From Alsobacter soli (lineage in GTDB: Bacteria > Pseudomonadota > Alphaproteobacteria > Rhizobiales > Beijerinckiaceae): a stretch of DNA of 64,000 bases. The position numbers and the translations under genes were made by a program. The notes under the pieces are model-generated. The model did no database searches, had not been told where the DNA came from, and saw only the letters and a list, made by a program, of their open reading frames with translations. Location of the stretch: contig NZ_PVZS01000001.1 in the NCBI RefSeq assembly GCF_003004785.1, positions 186,001 to 250,000 on the forward strand, written 5' to 3'. Shown here piece after piece: positions 1 through 9,441 of the stretch (positions within the stretch are counted from its first letter, which is position 1; every line of letters starts with the position of its first letter).

Positions 1-286
1 GGGCGACATCGACGCCGAGGTCTTTGTGCGGCAGCTCCGCCGGGTTGCGGATGGCGGTGACCTTGATGGGGCCGCGACCCACGTCGATGGTGTCGCCCTC
101 GACCTTCACCGTGCCGGGGAAGCGGCCGTGCACGCTGTCGTAGCGGACCAGATGCGCGTTCGTCTCCACCGGGCCGAGGTCGTTGATGGCCACGACCTCG
201 ATGTCGGTGCGGCCGGACTCGATGATGGCCCGCAGCACGTTGCGGCCGATGCGGCCAAATCCGTTGATGGCGACGCGTACGGTCAT
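1..286 (-). CDS. gap: Glyceraldehyde-3-phosphate dehydrogenase, N-terminal part
   Basis: This enzyme oxidises glyceraldehyde-3-phosphate with NAD(P)+ and phosphate in glycolysis or the Calvin cycle. Only the first 95 codons lie in the window; the gene runs off its left edge. The translation opens with the Rossmann motif GFGRIGRN at residues 9-16, and INDL and the YDSVHGRF stretch follow, which are typical of the family. The ATG is at 284-286, 65 bp beyond the end of the tkt terminator tract, so gap probably has its own promoter although it follows tkt on the same strand. The tkt-gap order is common in Alphaproteobacteria. Confidence 0.95.
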   Translation of the reverse strand, partial: MTVRVAINGFGRIGRNVLRAIIESGRTDIEVVAINDLGPVETNAHLVRYDSVHGRFPGTVKVEGDTIDVGRGPIKVTAIRNPAELPHKDLGVDVA

Positions 287-351
287 GATCTCATCCTCTC
301 CATCTGTCCCCGCCGCAACGCAAAGCAAAGGCTTAGGTTGCGATTCTGATC

Positions 352-380
352 AAAAAAAGGGCGCGGATCAGACCCGCGCC
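352..380 (-). terminator. Rho-independent terminator of tkt
   Basis: Read on the minus strand, a 7-bp stem GGCGCGG/CCGCGCC (374-380 with 360-366) is followed by a C and seven Ts (352-358). The seven-base loop contains the tkt stop codon (368-370), so the 5' arm of the stem is formed by the last codons of the gene. Confidence 0.8.
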
Positions 381-2353
381 GCCGCCTTCTCCGCCACAGC
401 CTCGGCCGTGATGCCGAAGTGCGCGTAAAGCTCCTTGTAGGGCGCGCTCGCCCCGAACCCGGCCATGCCGACGAACAAGCCGTCCGAGCCGATCACCGCG
501 TCCCAGCCCATGCGCAGGCCGGCCTCCACGGCGATCTTCACCTTGGCCTTGCCGACGATCTGCGCGCGCACGTCGTCCGGCTGGGCCAGGAACAGGTCCA
601 TGCAGGGCACGGACACCACGCGGGCCGCCACGCCCTTGTCAGCCAGCAGCTTCCGCGCGCCGAGCGCGATCTCAACCTCGGAGCCGGACGCGAAGATGCT
701 CACAGCGGCCTCGCCGCCCTCGGCCTGGGCAGCCTCATAGGCCCCCTTGGCGCAGCGGTTCTCGTCGGTCGCGTCCTTGCGGAACGGCGTCAGGTTCTGG
801 CGCGTCAGAGCCAGGATGCTCGGCGTCCCGGCGTGCTCGAGCGCGAGTTGCCAGCACTCGGCCGTCTCCATGGCGTCCGCCGGGCGGAAGACGTTCAGGT
901 TCGGAATCGCCCGCAACGCCGCCAGGTGCTCAACCGGCTGGTGCGTCGGGCCATCCTCGCCCAGGCCGATGGAGTCGTGCGTCATCACGTAAACGACGCG
1001 CTGGCCCATGAGGGCCGACAGCCGGATCGCGGGACGGCAATAGTCGGTGAACACCATGAAGGTGCCGCCGGCCGGAATAACGCCTTTGTGTAGCGCCATG
1101 CCGTTCATGGCCGCCGCCATGCCGTGCTCGCGGATGCCGTAGTGAATGTAACGGCCGGAGAAATCCGCCGGGGTGATCGCCGTGAGATTTTTGGTTCGGG
1201 TGTTGTTGGAGCCCGTCAGGTCGGCGGAGCCGAGCACCAGCTCAGGCACGGCCTCGGTGATCGTCTCCAGCGCGAGCTCGGACGACTTGCGGGTCGCCAG
1301 CGTCGGCGGCTCCGCGGCCAGCTTCTCCTTGAGCCTCTTCATGGCGGCCTTGAAGCCGGCCGGCAGGTCCCCGCGCTGGCGGCGCTCGAACTCGGCGCGC
1401 TTGGCGGCGTCCAGCTTCGCCAGGCGCTCGCGCCAGGCTTCGTGCGCCGGCTTGCCGCGCGCCCCCGCGGAGCGCCACGCCTGGAGCACGTCCTCCGGCA
1501 CGAAGAACGGCTCGGGCGAGATGTTGAGGTGCGCCTTGGCTGCCGCAAGCTCCTCGGCTCCCAGCGGCTCGCCATGCGCCTTGGACGTGCCCGCGCGCTT
1601 GGGCGCCCCGTAGCCGATCACCGTCTTGCAGGCGATCATGGTCGGACGGTCCGCCCGCTGCGCTCGCTGGATCGCGGCGGCGATGGCGTCTGGGTCATGC
1701 CCGTCCACGTGCTCGGCTGCCCAGCCGGCCGCCTTGAAGCGGGCGACCTGGTCCACGGAGTCGGACAGCGACACCGGGCCGTCGATCGAGATGCCGTTGT
1801 CATCGAACAGCACGATCAGCTTGGACAGCCTGAGGTGCCCCGCGAGCGCGATCGCCTCCTGCGAGATGCCCTCCATCAGGTCGCCATCCGAGGCGATGAC
1901 GTAGGTGTGGTGGTCGACGACCTCCGCCCCATACTCGGCCGCAAGGTGGCGCTCGGCCATGGCCATCCCGACAGCGGTGGCGATCCCCTGCCCCAGTGGG
2001 CCCGTCGTGGTCTCCACCCCCTGGGTGTGGCCGTATTCCGGATGGCCCGGCGTCTTCGAGCCCCACTGCCGGAACGCCTTCAGGTCATCAAGCGCCATCC
2101 CCTTCGTGCCGGTGAGATAGAGGAGCGCATAGAGCAGCATGGAGCCGTGCCCCGCCGACAGGACGAAGCGGTCGCGATCCGGCCAATGCGGATCCGTGGG
2201 GTCGAACTTCAGGAACTGGGTGAACAGCACGGTCGCCACGTCGGCGACGCCCATCGGCAGCCCGGGATGACCGGACTTGGCCTTCTCGACGGCGTCCATG
2301 GCGAGGGAGCGAATGGCGTTGGCCATGGGGACGTGCTGGTCGCGAAAAGTCAT
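368..2353 (-). CDS. tkt: Transketolase
   Basis: This thiamine-diphosphate enzyme moves two-carbon ketol units between sugar phosphates in the pentose phosphate and Calvin pathways. The 661 residues match the usual family length. SGHPG (27-31), HGSML (69-73) and SDGDLMEG (155-162) form the substrate and ThDP/Mg binding signatures of the N-terminal domain. The pyrimidine domain carries the [11 protein letters not shown] stretch. The start is the ATG at 2351-2353, before [15 protein letters not shown]. It lies directly upstream of gap, with its terminator overlapping the stop codon. Intact and unremarkable. Confidence 0.97.
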   Translation of the reverse strand: MTFRDQHVPMANAIRSLAMDAVEKAKSGHPGLPMGVADVATVLFTQFLKFDPTDPHWPDRDRFVLSAGHGSMLLYALLYLTGTKGMALDDLKAFRQWGSKTPGHPEYGHTQGVETTTGPLGQGIATAVGMAMAERHLAAEYGAEVVDHHTYVIASDGDLMEGISQEAIALAGHLRLSKLIVLFDDNGISIDGPVSLSDSVDQVARFKAAGWAAEHVDGHDPDAIAAAIQRAQRADRPTMIACKTVIGYGAPKRAGTSKAHGEPLGAEELAAAKAHLNISPEPFFVPEDVLQAWRSAGARGKPAHEAWRERLAKLDAAKRAEFERRQRGDLPAGFKAAMKRLKEKLAAEPPTLATRKSSELALETITEAVPELVLGSADLTGSNNTRTKNLTAITPADFSGRYIHYGIREHGMAAAMNGMALHKGVIPAGGTFMVFTDYCRPAIRLSALMGQRVVYVMTHDSIGLGEDGPTHQPVEHLAALRAIPNLNVFRPADAMETAECWQLALEHAGTPSILALTRQNLTPFRKDATDENRCAKGAYEAAQAEGGEAAVSIFASGSEVEIALGARKLLADKGVAARVVSVPCMDLFLAQPDDVRAQIVGKAKVKIAVEAGLRMGWDAVIGSDGLFVGMAGFGASAPYKELYAHFGITAEAVAEKAAARV

Positions 2354-2580
2354 GATCTCACCGGGCTGGAGGCGGCGCGACTGATAGCATCCTGTCTAAG
2401 CGAGTCAATGTGAGGGCGAGGCTGGGAGCAACACGTCTTTCGTCGGCAAGGGACCCGTCACGAGGGCTCCGAGCGTTGACGCTCGCTTCGCCCCCCTTCT
2501 ACAGTTTTGCCAACAACGCCCCGACAAGCCGTGATTCTTGAAGGCTCGGCGCCTTGTCGCAGGCACGCACCGGGAGTCCG

Positions 2581-2868
2581 ATGTCCAGATCAGCCTCCGT
2601 CGACCAGGCGCTCGCCCGCTTGCTGGCTTCGATCAGCGTCCTGGAGGTCGCCGCGGCGCGAAGGGCCGAAAGCGACCGATCCAAGGGCTCTCTGGAAACG
2701 GAACTGGCCCTCATGCAGGACGACCGCGCACGACTGGCCATGGAGCTCGACGGCGCCCTGTCCCATGGCAAACGCCTTGAAGCCACGACCGAGGAGTTGG
2801 CCAAGCGCGTGGACCGCGCGATCGGATCCGTGAGAACGGTGCTGGACGCCGCTTCGGGACGCAATTGA
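2581..2868 (+). CDS. DUF4164-like small coiled-coil protein
   Basis: A 95-residue protein made almost entirely of one charged, Ala/Leu/Glu-rich helix (about residues 5-85) with heptad spacing, so probably a coiled coil. There is no signal peptide or membrane segment. I chose the ATG at 2581 because GGGAG sits four bases upstream; an in-frame ATG at 2554 is possible. It ends 30 bp before zapA on the same strand and is probably co-transcribed with it. Small proteins of the DUF4164 type are found next to zapA in related bacteria, which suggests, but does not prove, a division-related or structural role. Confidence 0.75.
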   Translation: MSRSASVDQALARLLASISVLEVAAARRAESDRSKGSLETELALMQDDRARLAMELDGALSHGKRLEATTEELAKRVDRAIGSVRTVLDAASGRN

Positions 2869-2898
2869 GCGGGCCCGCGGGTCCAGTGGAGGTCGAGT

Positions 2899-3267
2899 TT
2901 GGGTCAGGTCACCGTCACCATCGCCGAGAAGGTCTACCGCATCGCTTGCGACGACGGGCAGGAAGACCATCTGCGCGGACTCGCGGCGGAGGTGGACGCG
3001 AAAATCGCGGAGATGCGCCGGGGCTTCGGCGAAATCGGCGACAATCGCCTCACCGTGATGGCCGCCATCACGTTTCTGGACGAGCGGGAGGAGATGAAGT
3101 CCAAGCTCGCCAGGCTGGAGGCCGAGGTGGAGAGCCTGCGGTCGGATCGGGACGCGGTCCGGTCATCCCTGGGCGAAACGGAAGCCGAGATTGCGGCCGC
3201 CATGACGCAGGCCGCGGAACGCATCGAGGCCGTCGCCAAGGGCCTGGCCCCTCAGCCTCAGGGCTGA
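2899..3267 (+). CDS. zapA: Cell division protein ZapA
   Basis: ZapA binds FtsZ and bundles its protofilaments at the division site. The N-terminal globular part (about residues 1-60, with VTIAEKVYRIACDDGQE and an LTVMAAI helix) is followed by a long coiled coil (60-115). The 122 residues fit the family. The start is a TTG at 2899 supported by a strong GGAGG at 2888-2892 with six bases between. It is followed by the 6S RNA and the 5-formyltetrahydrofolate cyclo-ligase gene, the conserved zapA-ssrS-ygfA order known from many Proteobacteria. Confidence 0.92.
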   Translation: MGQVTVTIAEKVYRIACDDGQEDHLRGLAAEVDAKIAEMRRGFGEIGDNRLTVMAAITFLDEREEMKSKLARLEAEVESLRSDRDAVRSSLGETEAEIAAAMTQAAERIEAVAKGLAPQPQG

Positions 3268-3369
3268 AACGCCATGAAACGGACCGGGTCTGTGCGCGTC
3301 CGCACACAGCGCGCCCTAGCTCAGGCTTCAAATAGGGCTGGCAATTCGGCCGACCTGTCCCTAGATTCG

Positions 3370-3534
3370 GAACGCGGGGCTGCGGGGTGCGTGAGGACAA
3401 TGTATCCCCGGGGCCTTATCGATCCTAACGGGAGCTGTCCCCGCCCTTGTCCGTGGACTTGGGCACACGGCGCCCACCTACGTTGTAGGTTTCCCGGGAT
3501 CGATCGTCCCACGGCCACTGTGGCTCCGCGCTTG
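3370..3534 (+). ncRNA. ssrS: 6S RNA (regulator of RNA polymerase)
   Basis: 6S RNA mimics an open promoter and sequesters housekeeping RNA polymerase. The call rests on position between zapA and ygfA and on visible pairing. A closing stem joins 3373-3381 to 3522-3530. A long inner stem joins 3418-3425 (ATCGATCC) to 3497-3504 (GGATCGAT) and continues as 3429-3433 with 3492-3496. Between the two stems lies an unpaired stretch on both sides, as in the 6S central bubble. Length, about 165 nt, fits. Exact ends are inferred. A covariance-model search would settle it. Confidence 0.75.
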
Positions 3535-3542
3535 GCATTTCA

Positions 3543-4121
3543 ATGACGCATGCACTCGACAAGGCCGCGATCCGCCAGGAAGTTCTCGCCCGGCGTGACG
3601 CCTTGTCGGATCATGACCGCGCCCGTTTCTCCGCGGCGCTGGCGGAACACGCCCTCCCTTTTCGCGCCGCCATCCACGAAGGACCGGTTTCCGGCTTCTG
3701 GCCGATCCGCAGTGAGGTCGATCCGCGGCCGCTGATGCGGCTCTTCGCAGCGCACGGCGCTGAACTGTGCCTCCCCGTGGTGCGCAAGGCCGGCATGGTC
3801 TTCCGCTCCTACCGATTTGGCGACGCCCTGGTCTCAGCTGGTTTCGGCCTGAGCGAACCGCCAGAAAGCGCCCCGCAATCCCGCCCCCGCGTGATGTTGA
3901 CGCCTTTGGCCGCGTTCGACCGGCGCGGCGACCGGATCGGTTACGGGGCCGGCTATTACGACCGCGCCATCGCCCGCTTTCTCGGGGATGGAAGGCCGCT
4001 GACCATCGTAGGCCTTGCTTTCTCCCTCCAGGAGGTGGAGCGAGTGCCGGCAGAACCCCATGACCGCAGGCTCGACTGGATCCTCACCGAGCGCGAGGTC
4101 ATCCGCCCAACCCTCGTGTGA
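3543..4121 (+). CDS. ygfA: 5-formyltetrahydrofolate cyclo-ligase
   Basis: The enzyme converts 5-formyl-THF to 5,10-methenyl-THF using ATP, returning folate to one-carbon metabolism. The 192 residues carry an N-terminal helix with KAAIRQEVLARRDAL, the substrate region GPVSGFWPIRSEVDPRPL, and the diagnostic C-terminal GDRIGYGAGYYDRAI. The ATG at 3543 begins just after the 6S RNA, so the two may share a transcript and the RNA may be processed from it, as in E. coli. YmdB-type phosphoesterase follows 9 bp downstream. Confidence 0.93.
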   Translation: MTHALDKAAIRQEVLARRDALSDHDRARFSAALAEHALPFRAAIHEGPVSGFWPIRSEVDPRPLMRLFAAHGAELCLPVVRKAGMVFRSYRFGDALVSAGFGLSEPPESAPQSRPRVMLTPLAAFDRRGDRIGYGAGYYDRAIARFLGDGRPLTIVGLAFSLQEVERVPAEPHDRRLDWILTEREVIRPTLV

Positions 4122-4130
4122 GTTCGTCCC

Positions 4131-4952
4131 ATGCGCCTTCTCTTCCTTGGTGACGTCGTCGGGCGCTCCGGCCGGAACGTTGTCGTCGAGAACCTGCCGG
4201 CCCTGCGCGAGCGCTGGAAGCTCGACTGCGTCGTCATCAACGGCGAGAACGCGGCTGGGGGCTTCGGCATCACCGAAGCCATCTGCGACGACCTGCTGGC
4301 GGCCGGCGCAGATGTCGTCACCCTCGGCAATCACAGCTTCGACCAGCGCGAGGCGCTGGTCTTCATCGAGCGCCAGCCGCGGCTGATCCGGCCAGCCAAC
4401 TACCCTTCCGGCACGCCCGGCCGCGGCGCCGCCGTGGTGGAGGCGCGCAACGGCGCCCGCGTGCTGGTGGTCAACGCCATGGGGCGGCTCTTCATCGACC
4501 CCCTGGACGACCCTTTCGCCGCCGTCGAGCGCGAGCTCGCCTCCTGCCCCCTCGGCGAGGTGTGCGACGCCGTGGTGGTCGACATGCACGCCGAGGCGAC
4601 CAGCGAGAAGCTCGCCATGGCCCACTTCGTCGACGGCCGCGCGACGCTCGTCGTCGGCACCCACACGCACGTCCCCACCGCCGACCACCGCATCCTGCCG
4701 GGCGGCACCGCCTACCTGTCCGACGCCGGGATGTGCGGCGACTACGACTCCATCCTGGGGATGGCCAAGGACGAGCCCATCCGCCGCTTTCTCCAGAAAA
4801 CGCCCGGCGCCCGCATGGAGCCGGCCACCGGCCCGGGCGCTCTCGCCGGCATCGCCGTCGAGGTCTGCGACAGGACGGGGCACGCCCTCGACGTGGCCCC
4901 GGTCCGCCTCGGGCCCCACCTCGCCGAGGCGCGCCCGCACTTCTGGGAGTAG
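4131..4952 (+). CDS. YmdB-type metallophosphoesterase (TIGR00282 family)
   Basis: The family comprises di-iron phosphodiesterases acting on 2',3'-cyclic nucleotides; the in vivo substrate here is unknown. The 273 residues show the metal-binding set: D8 in FLGDVVG, GEN at 38-40, GNH at 66-68, DMHAE and GTHTHVPT. The family length is about 260-275. It follows ygfA by 9 bp and is probably in the same operon. This neighbour pair is common in Alphaproteobacteria, but no biochemical link is known to me. Confidence 0.9.
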   Translation: MRLLFLGDVVGRSGRNVVVENLPALRERWKLDCVVINGENAAGGFGITEAICDDLLAAGADVVTLGNHSFDQREALVFIERQPRLIRPANYPSGTPGRGAAVVEARNGARVLVVNAMGRLFIDPLDDPFAAVERELASCPLGEVCDAVVVDMHAEATSEKLAMAHFVDGRATLVVGTHTHVPTADHRILPGGTAYLSDAGMCGDYDSILGMAKDEPIRRFLQKTPGARMEPATGPGALAGIAVEVCDRTGHALDVAPVRLGPHLAEARPHFWE

Positions 4953-5022
4953 GCCCGCTCCCTCCTCCGCTCGCCTTTATTTCCCGCGTGCTGCGACGTA
5001 TAAGGCGCGCGCTTCATTCCGA

Positions 5023-5048
5023 CCGGCCAGGCGCGGGGCGCCGGCCGG
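5023..5048 (+). other. GC hairpin in front of yebC
   Basis: CCGGCC (5023-5028) pairs with GGCCGG (5043-5048), and inside it GGCGC (5030-5034) pairs with GCGCC (5038-5042) around a GGG loop with one bulged A. There is no T-tract, so it is not a standard terminator. It ends 19 bp before the yebC start codon. Confidence 0.45.
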
Positions 5049-5067
5049 CTTCATCCGAGGTTAAGCC

Positions 5068-5811
5068 ATGGCCGGCCATTCCCAGTTCAAGAACATCATG
5101 CACCGCAAGGGCCGCCAGGACGCCATGCGGTCGAAGCTCTTCTCCAAGCTCGCCCGCGAAATCACGGTCGCCGCCAAGCTCGGCCTGCCCGACCCCAACA
5201 TGAACCCGCGCCTGCGCGCCGCCATCCAGGCGGCCCGCGCGGAGAACATGCCGAAGGACAATGTCGACCGCGCCATCAAGAAGGCCGCCGGCGGCGACGC
5301 CGAGAACTACGACGAGATCCGCTACGAAGGCTACGCGCCCGGCGGCGTCGCGGTCATCATCGAGGCCTTGACGGACAACCGCAACCGCACCGGCGGCGAG
5401 GTTCGCTCCTACTTCACCAAGGCCGGCGGCAGCCTGGCCGAGACCGGCGCGGTGTCGTTCATGTTCGACCGCGTCGGCGTGATTGAATTCGACGGCAAGG
5501 TCGCCTCCGAGGACGCCATGATGGAAGCCGCCATCGAGGCCGGCGCGGACGACGTCTCCTCCTCAGAGAACGGCCACGAGGTGGTCACCTCCATGGAGTC
5601 CCTGCGCGACGTCGCCAAGGCCCTCGAGGAGAAGTTCGGCGAGCCCCGCAAGGCTGCGCTCGTGTGGCGCGCGCAAAACAGCATCTCGGTGGACGACGAG
5701 GCGGGCGAGAAGATCCTCAAGCTGCTCGACGCGCTGGAGGAGAACGACGACGTCCAGAACGTCTACTCCAACGCCGAGTTCTCAGACGCCCTCATGGCCA
5801 AGATGGCCTGA
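5068..5811 (+). CDS. yebC: YebC/PmpR family protein
   Basis: Family members are DNA-binding regulators, and some are now described as translation factors that relieve ribosome stalling at proline runs. The 247 residues start with the invariant [15 protein letters not shown] and continue with [20 protein letters not shown], the GGVAVIIE strand and a C-terminal acidic region, all intact. It stands just upstream of ruvCAB, the classical yebC-ruvC linkage in Proteobacteria. Confidence 0.95.
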   Translation: MAGHSQFKNIMHRKGRQDAMRSKLFSKLAREITVAAKLGLPDPNMNPRLRAAIQAARAENMPKDNVDRAIKKAAGGDAENYDEIRYEGYAPGGVAVIIEALTDNRNRTGGEVRSYFTKAGGSLAETGAVSFMFDRVGVIEFDGKVASEDAMMEAAIEAGADDVSSSENGHEVVTSMESLRDVAKALEEKFGEPRKAALVWRAQNSISVDDEAGEKILKLLDALEENDDVQNVYSNAEFSDALMAKMA

Positions 5812-5866
5812 GGCCGTTGCGCCGCCCCACTGGCGGCGCAGCCTCCGCTCGGGCTAACTCGGGCGC

Positions 5867-6388
5867 ATGAGCACCCAGGCGATTCGCATCCTCGGCATCG
5901 ACCCCGGCCTCCGCAACACGGGCTGGGGCATAGTCGACACGCTCGGCACGCGCCTGAGCTTCGTCGCCTGCGGCACGGCCCATTCGGACGGCGACCTCAC
6001 CCTGGCGGACCGGTTGCGCCAGTTGCACGAGCAACTGGCGGCCGTGATCCACGCGCACCAGCCCGATGAAGTCGCCGTGGAGGAAACCTTCGTCAACAAG
6101 GACGCCCGCGCCACCCTCAAGCTTGGGCACGCGCGCGGCATCGCCCTCCTCGCCCCCGCCCAGGCCGGCCTGTCGGTCGCCGAGTACGCCCCGAACCTCG
6201 TGAAGAAAACCATCGTGGGCGCCGGCCACGCCGAGAAGGACCAGATCCACATGATGGTTCGCGTGCTCCTGCCGAAGGCCGACCCGCAATCCGCTGACGC
6301 CGCGGACGCGCTCGCCATCGCGTTGACCCACGCCCAGCACCGTGGGGCCCGGGCGCTCGAACGCGCCGTCCTGGCGCGGGCGCGCTGA
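5867..6388 (+). CDS. ruvC: Crossover junction endodeoxyribonuclease RuvC
   Basis: RuvC resolves Holliday junctions by paired nicks at the end of recombination repair. The 173 residues hold the catalytic acids D12 (in ILGIDPG), E72 (in VAVEETF), D144 and D147 (in [10 protein letters not shown]). It opens the ruvCAB cluster; ruvA follows after 16 bp. Confidence 0.97.
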   Translation: MSTQAIRILGIDPGLRNTGWGIVDTLGTRLSFVACGTAHSDGDLTLADRLRQLHEQLAAVIHAHQPDEVAVEETFVNKDARATLKLGHARGIALLAPAQAGLSVAEYAPNLVKKTIVGAGHAEKDQIHMMVRVLLPKADPQSADAADALAIALTHAQHRGARALERAVLARAR

Positions 6389-6404
6389 GCAGGCGGAGCG
6401 AAGC

Positions 6405-7019
6405 ATGATCGGCAAGCTCAAGGGAACCGTGGACAGCTTCGGCGAGGACTACGTGATCGTTGACGTCCACGGCGTCGGCTACGTCGTGCAGTGCTCGGCC
6501 AAGACGCTCGGAACCCTGAACGCCGGCGAAGCCGCCGTCCTGTCCATCGAGACCCAGGTTCGAGAGGACGCCATCCGGCTGTTCGGCTTCCGCACCGACG
6601 CGGAGCGCGAGTGGTTCCGCCTGCTGCAGACGGTGCAGGGCGTGGGCGCCAAAGTGGCGCTGGGCATCCTCTCGGTGCTGGACGGTGGCGCGCTGGCCAC
6701 CGCCATCGGGACGCAGGACAAGGCCGCCGTGGCCCGCGCCCCCGGCGTCGGCCCCAAGCTCGCCGCCCGCATCGTGGCCGAGTTGAAGGACAAGGCCCCC
6801 GGCCTGGGCTCCCTCGACCCCGCGCTCATCCGCCTCGCTGGCGCCGTCGAGGACAAGAGCGCCCCCAAGCCCGTCGCCGACGCCGTCTCGGCGCTGGTCA
6901 ACCTTGGCTACCCGCAGGCCCAGGCCTCGGCCGCCGTCGCGGCCGCCCTCAAGCAGGCCGGCGATGGCGCGGAGACATCGCAGCTCATCAGGCTAGGCCT
7001 GAAGGAAATGGCGCGGTAA
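6405..7019 (+). CDS. ruvA: Holliday junction DNA helicase subunit RuvA
   Basis: RuvA tetramers bind the four-way junction and load RuvB. I chose the ATG at 6405 ([12 protein letters not shown]), which has GGAG at 6395-6398; a longer frame opens inside ruvC and is not supported. The 204 residues show the OB-fold N-terminus, two helix-hairpin-helix motifs ([13 protein letters not shown] and [13 protein letters not shown]) and the C-terminal RuvB-binding domain ([14 protein letters not shown]). Confidence 0.97.
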   Translation: MIGKLKGTVDSFGEDYVIVDVHGVGYVVQCSAKTLGTLNAGEAAVLSIETQVREDAIRLFGFRTDAEREWFRLLQTVQGVGAKVALGILSVLDGGALATAIGTQDKAAVARAPGVGPKLAARIVAELKDKAPGLGSLDPALIRLAGAVEDKSAPKPVADAVSALVNLGYPQAQASAAVAAALKQAGDGAETSQLIRLGLKEMAR

Positions 7020-7028
7020 AGCTCGTCC

Positions 7029-8078
7029 ATGGCGCCAACCCCTCCGCCCCGCCGCCTCGTTACGCCCGAGAAGCGCGAAGACGACCTCGAGTCGTCCATT
7101 CGCCCGCTCGTCCTTGAGGATTTCGTCGGCCAGGCGGCCGCGCGCGCCAACCTCAAGGTGTTTATCGAGGCCGCCAAGGCTCGGCGCGAGGCGCTGGACC
7201 ACGTGTTGTTCGTCGGCCCTCCTGGCCTCGGCAAGACCACGCTGGCGCAGATTGTCGCCCGCGAGCTGGGCGTGAACTTTCGCTCCACCTCTGGCCCGGT
7301 GATCGCCAAGGCGGGCGACCTCGCCGCCCAGCTGACGAATCTCGAAGAGCGCGACGTGCTCTTCATCGACGAGATCCACCGCCTCAACCCGGCCGTGGAG
7401 GAAATCCTCTATCCGGCGATGGAGGACTATCAGCTCGACCTCATCATCGGCGAAGGCCCCGCTGCCCGATCGGTGAAGATCGATCTCGCCAAGTTCACGC
7501 TGGTGGGGGCCACGACCCGCGCTGGCCTGCTCACCACGCCATTGCGCGACCGATTCGGCATCCCGATCCGCCTGAAGTTCTACACGGTGGACGAGCTGGA
7601 GCTCATCGTGAGCCGCGGCGCCCGGGTGCTCGGCTTCAACATGGCGCCCGACGGCGCCAACGAGATCGCCAAGCGGGCGCGCGGCACGCCGCGCATCGCC
7701 GGCCGCCTGCTGCGCCGGGTGCGCGATTTCGCCATCGTGGACAACGCGCCGGTCGTGACCCGCGCGGTGGCGGACAAGGCGCTGCGCCTGCTGGACGTCG
7801 ACGCCATCGGGCTCGACCTGATGGACCGTCGCTATCTCGAGATGGTGGCCGTGAACTTCAACGGCGGCCCGGTGGGCATCGAGACCATCGCGGCGGCGCT
7901 CTCCGAGCCGCGCGACGCCATTGAGGACATTATCGAGCCCTATCTCCTGCAGCAGGGTTTCCTCCAGCGCACGCCGCGGGGCCGGCTGCTCACCGCTCAG
8001 GCCTTCCGCCACCTCGGCGTCCCGGAACCGCGCAGCGGCCCGGCGCAGTTCGGGCTCTTTGGGGGCGAGGATGAGTGA
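7029..8078 (+). CDS. ruvB: Holliday junction branch migration ATPase RuvB
   Basis: RuvB is the hexameric AAA+ motor that drives branch migration with RuvA. In 349 residues it shows Walker A GPPGLGKT (63-70), Walker B DEIH (114-117), sensor 1 GATTRAG, the arginine-finger region LRDRFG and the C-terminal winged helix ending in [11 protein letters not shown]. It starts 9 bp after ruvA, and its last eight bases overlap ybgC, linking the repair cluster to the tol cluster. Confidence 0.98.
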   Translation: MAPTPPPRRLVTPEKREDDLESSIRPLVLEDFVGQAAARANLKVFIEAAKARREALDHVLFVGPPGLGKTTLAQIVARELGVNFRSTSGPVIAKAGDLAAQLTNLEERDVLFIDEIHRLNPAVEEILYPAMEDYQLDLIIGEGPAARSVKIDLAKFTLVGATTRAGLLTTPLRDRFGIPIRLKFYTVDELELIVSRGARVLGFNMAPDGANEIAKRARGTPRIAGRLLRRVRDFAIVDNAPVVTRAVADKALRLLDVDAIGLDLMDRRYLEMVAVNFNGGPVGIETIAAALSEPRDAIEDIIEPYLLQQGFLQRTPRGRLLTAQAFRHLGVPEPRSGPAQFGLFGGEDE

Positions 8079-8478
8079 GGCGCCCGCTCACACCATCCCC
8101 ATCCGCGTGTACTATGAGGACACCGACTTTTCCGGCGTCGTTTACCACGCGTCCTACCTGCGCTTCCTGGAGCGCGGACGCACCGAGTTCATCCGCGATG
8201 TCGGCGTCGACCAGGCCATCCTGCACGGCGATCACGGCTTCGCGTTCGTGGTGCGCCGCATGGCGATCGACTGGCTGAAGCCCGCCCGCATGGACGACGT
8301 GATCACGGTGGAGACGCGCCCGGCCGAGCTGAAAGGCGCCTCCATGCTCCTCGCGCAGCGTGTCCTGCGCGGCGAAGAGGTCCTGCTGACAGCCGACGTG
8401 CTCGTGGCTGCCGTCGCTAACGGTCGCCCCACCCGCCTGCCCACCGCGCTGCGCGACCGCCTCGCAACCTCTGCGTGA
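8071..8478 (+). CDS. ybgC: Tol-Pal-associated acyl-CoA thioesterase YbgC
   Basis: This hotdog-fold thioesterase hydrolyses acyl-CoA and is regularly the first gene of tol-pal clusters; its link to Tol function is unclear. The 135 residues contain the active-site motif [20 protein letters not shown] chose the ATG at 8071, which overlaps the end of ruvB by eight bases, because homologues begin at IRVYYEDTD. TolQ follows after a 225-bp gap that probably holds the tol promoter. Confidence 0.93.
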   Translation: MSEAPAHTIPIRVYYEDTDFSGVVYHASYLRFLERGRTEFIRDVGVDQAILHGDHGFAFVVRRMAIDWLKPARMDDVITVETRPAELKGASMLLAQRVLRGEEVLLTADVLVAAVANGRPTRLPTALRDRLATSA

Positions 8479-8514
8479 GACGACCGGCCGCCCTGTGGCC
8501 GGAAAGGCACGGCG

Positions 8515-8529
8515 GTAACCCGACGTTAA
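8515..8529. promoter_or_regulatory. CtrA-box-like site upstream of tolQ
   Basis: GTAA, seven bases, TTAA: one mismatch to the CtrA consensus TTAA-N7-TTAA. It lies 174 bp before tolQ in an otherwise gene-free 225-bp gap. Another TTAA follows at 8543-8546. Whether it is bound is not known. Confidence 0.3.
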
Positions 8530-8703
8530 CCCTGACGGGCCCTTAACTCGCATGGAAAGAAAAGGCCCGGCATTTGCAAGGCCTTCGCCCATAGTTTCGC
8601 CGGATTCCGGGGCGAGTGGACGAGAACAGCAGAAAGTTCCCGTCAACGCGTTCCGGCCGCCCGCCCAAGTTGCGGGCCTGCAGGACGAAAGGACATTGGC
8701 CCG

Positions 8704-9417
8704 ATGAACCCGACCGACGTGATGGCCTCTGGCCTCGCCGCCCCGGAGATTTCCGTCTGGCACATGTTCTGGAACGCGAGCTTCGTGGTGAAGTTCGTGA
8801 TGCTGGGACTGCTCGCCGCATCTGTGTGGTGCTGGGCCATCATCATCGACAAGACGCTGCTCTTCAATCGCACCCGCAAGGCCATGGACCGCTTCGAGGA
8901 AGTGTTCTGGTCCGGCCAGTCGCTGGAAGAGCTCTACCGCATGCTTAATGAGCGCCAAACGAGCACCATGGCGGCCGTCTTCGTCGCCGCGATGCGCGAG
9001 TGGAAGCGCTCCTTCGAGGGCGCCAGCCGCTCGGTGATGGGCCTCACCCAGCGGATCGACAAGGTGCTGGACGTGACCATCAACCGTGAGGTGGAGCACC
9101 TCGAGTCCAAGCTCCTCGTCCTGGCCACGATCGGATCCTCGGCGCCCTTCATCGGCCTGTTCGGAACCGTGTGGGGCATTATGACCGCCTTCCGGTCCAT
9201 CGCCGCGTCCAAGAACACCTCGCTTGCGGTCGTGGCGCCCGGAATCGCGGAGGCGCTCTTCGCGACCGCCATCGGCCTCTTCGCCGCCATCCCGGCGGTG
9301 ATCGCCTACAACAAGCTGCAGGCGGAGGCGGCCAAGCAGCAGGCCCGGCTCGAGGGCTTCGCCGACGAGTTCTCCGCCATCCTGTCCCGCCAGATCGACG
9401 AGCGGATCGCCGCCTGA
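8704..9417 (+). CDS. tolQ: Tol-Pal system proton channel protein TolQ
   Basis: TolQ and TolR form an inner-membrane stator that uses the proton gradient to energise TolA during outer-membrane constriction. The 237 residues have three membrane segments: about 24-47, 138-160 and 170-192. The second includes the conserved [18 protein letters not shown] and the third [17 protein letters not shown]. The start ATG follows GAAAGGA. First of the tight tolQRAB run. Confidence 0.96.
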   Translation: MNPTDVMASGLAAPEISVWHMFWNASFVVKFVMLGLLAASVWCWAIIIDKTLLFNRTRKAMDRFEEVFWSGQSLEELYRMLNERQTSTMAAVFVAAMREWKRSFEGASRSVMGLTQRIDKVLDVTINREVEHLESKLLVLATIGSSAPFIGLFGTVWGIMTAFRSIAASKNTSLAVVAPGIAEALFATAIGLFAAIPAVIAYNKLQAEAAKQQARLEGFADEFSAILSRQIDERIAA

Positions 9418-9441
9418 TCCTCCGGCCTTAGGAGATCCCCC

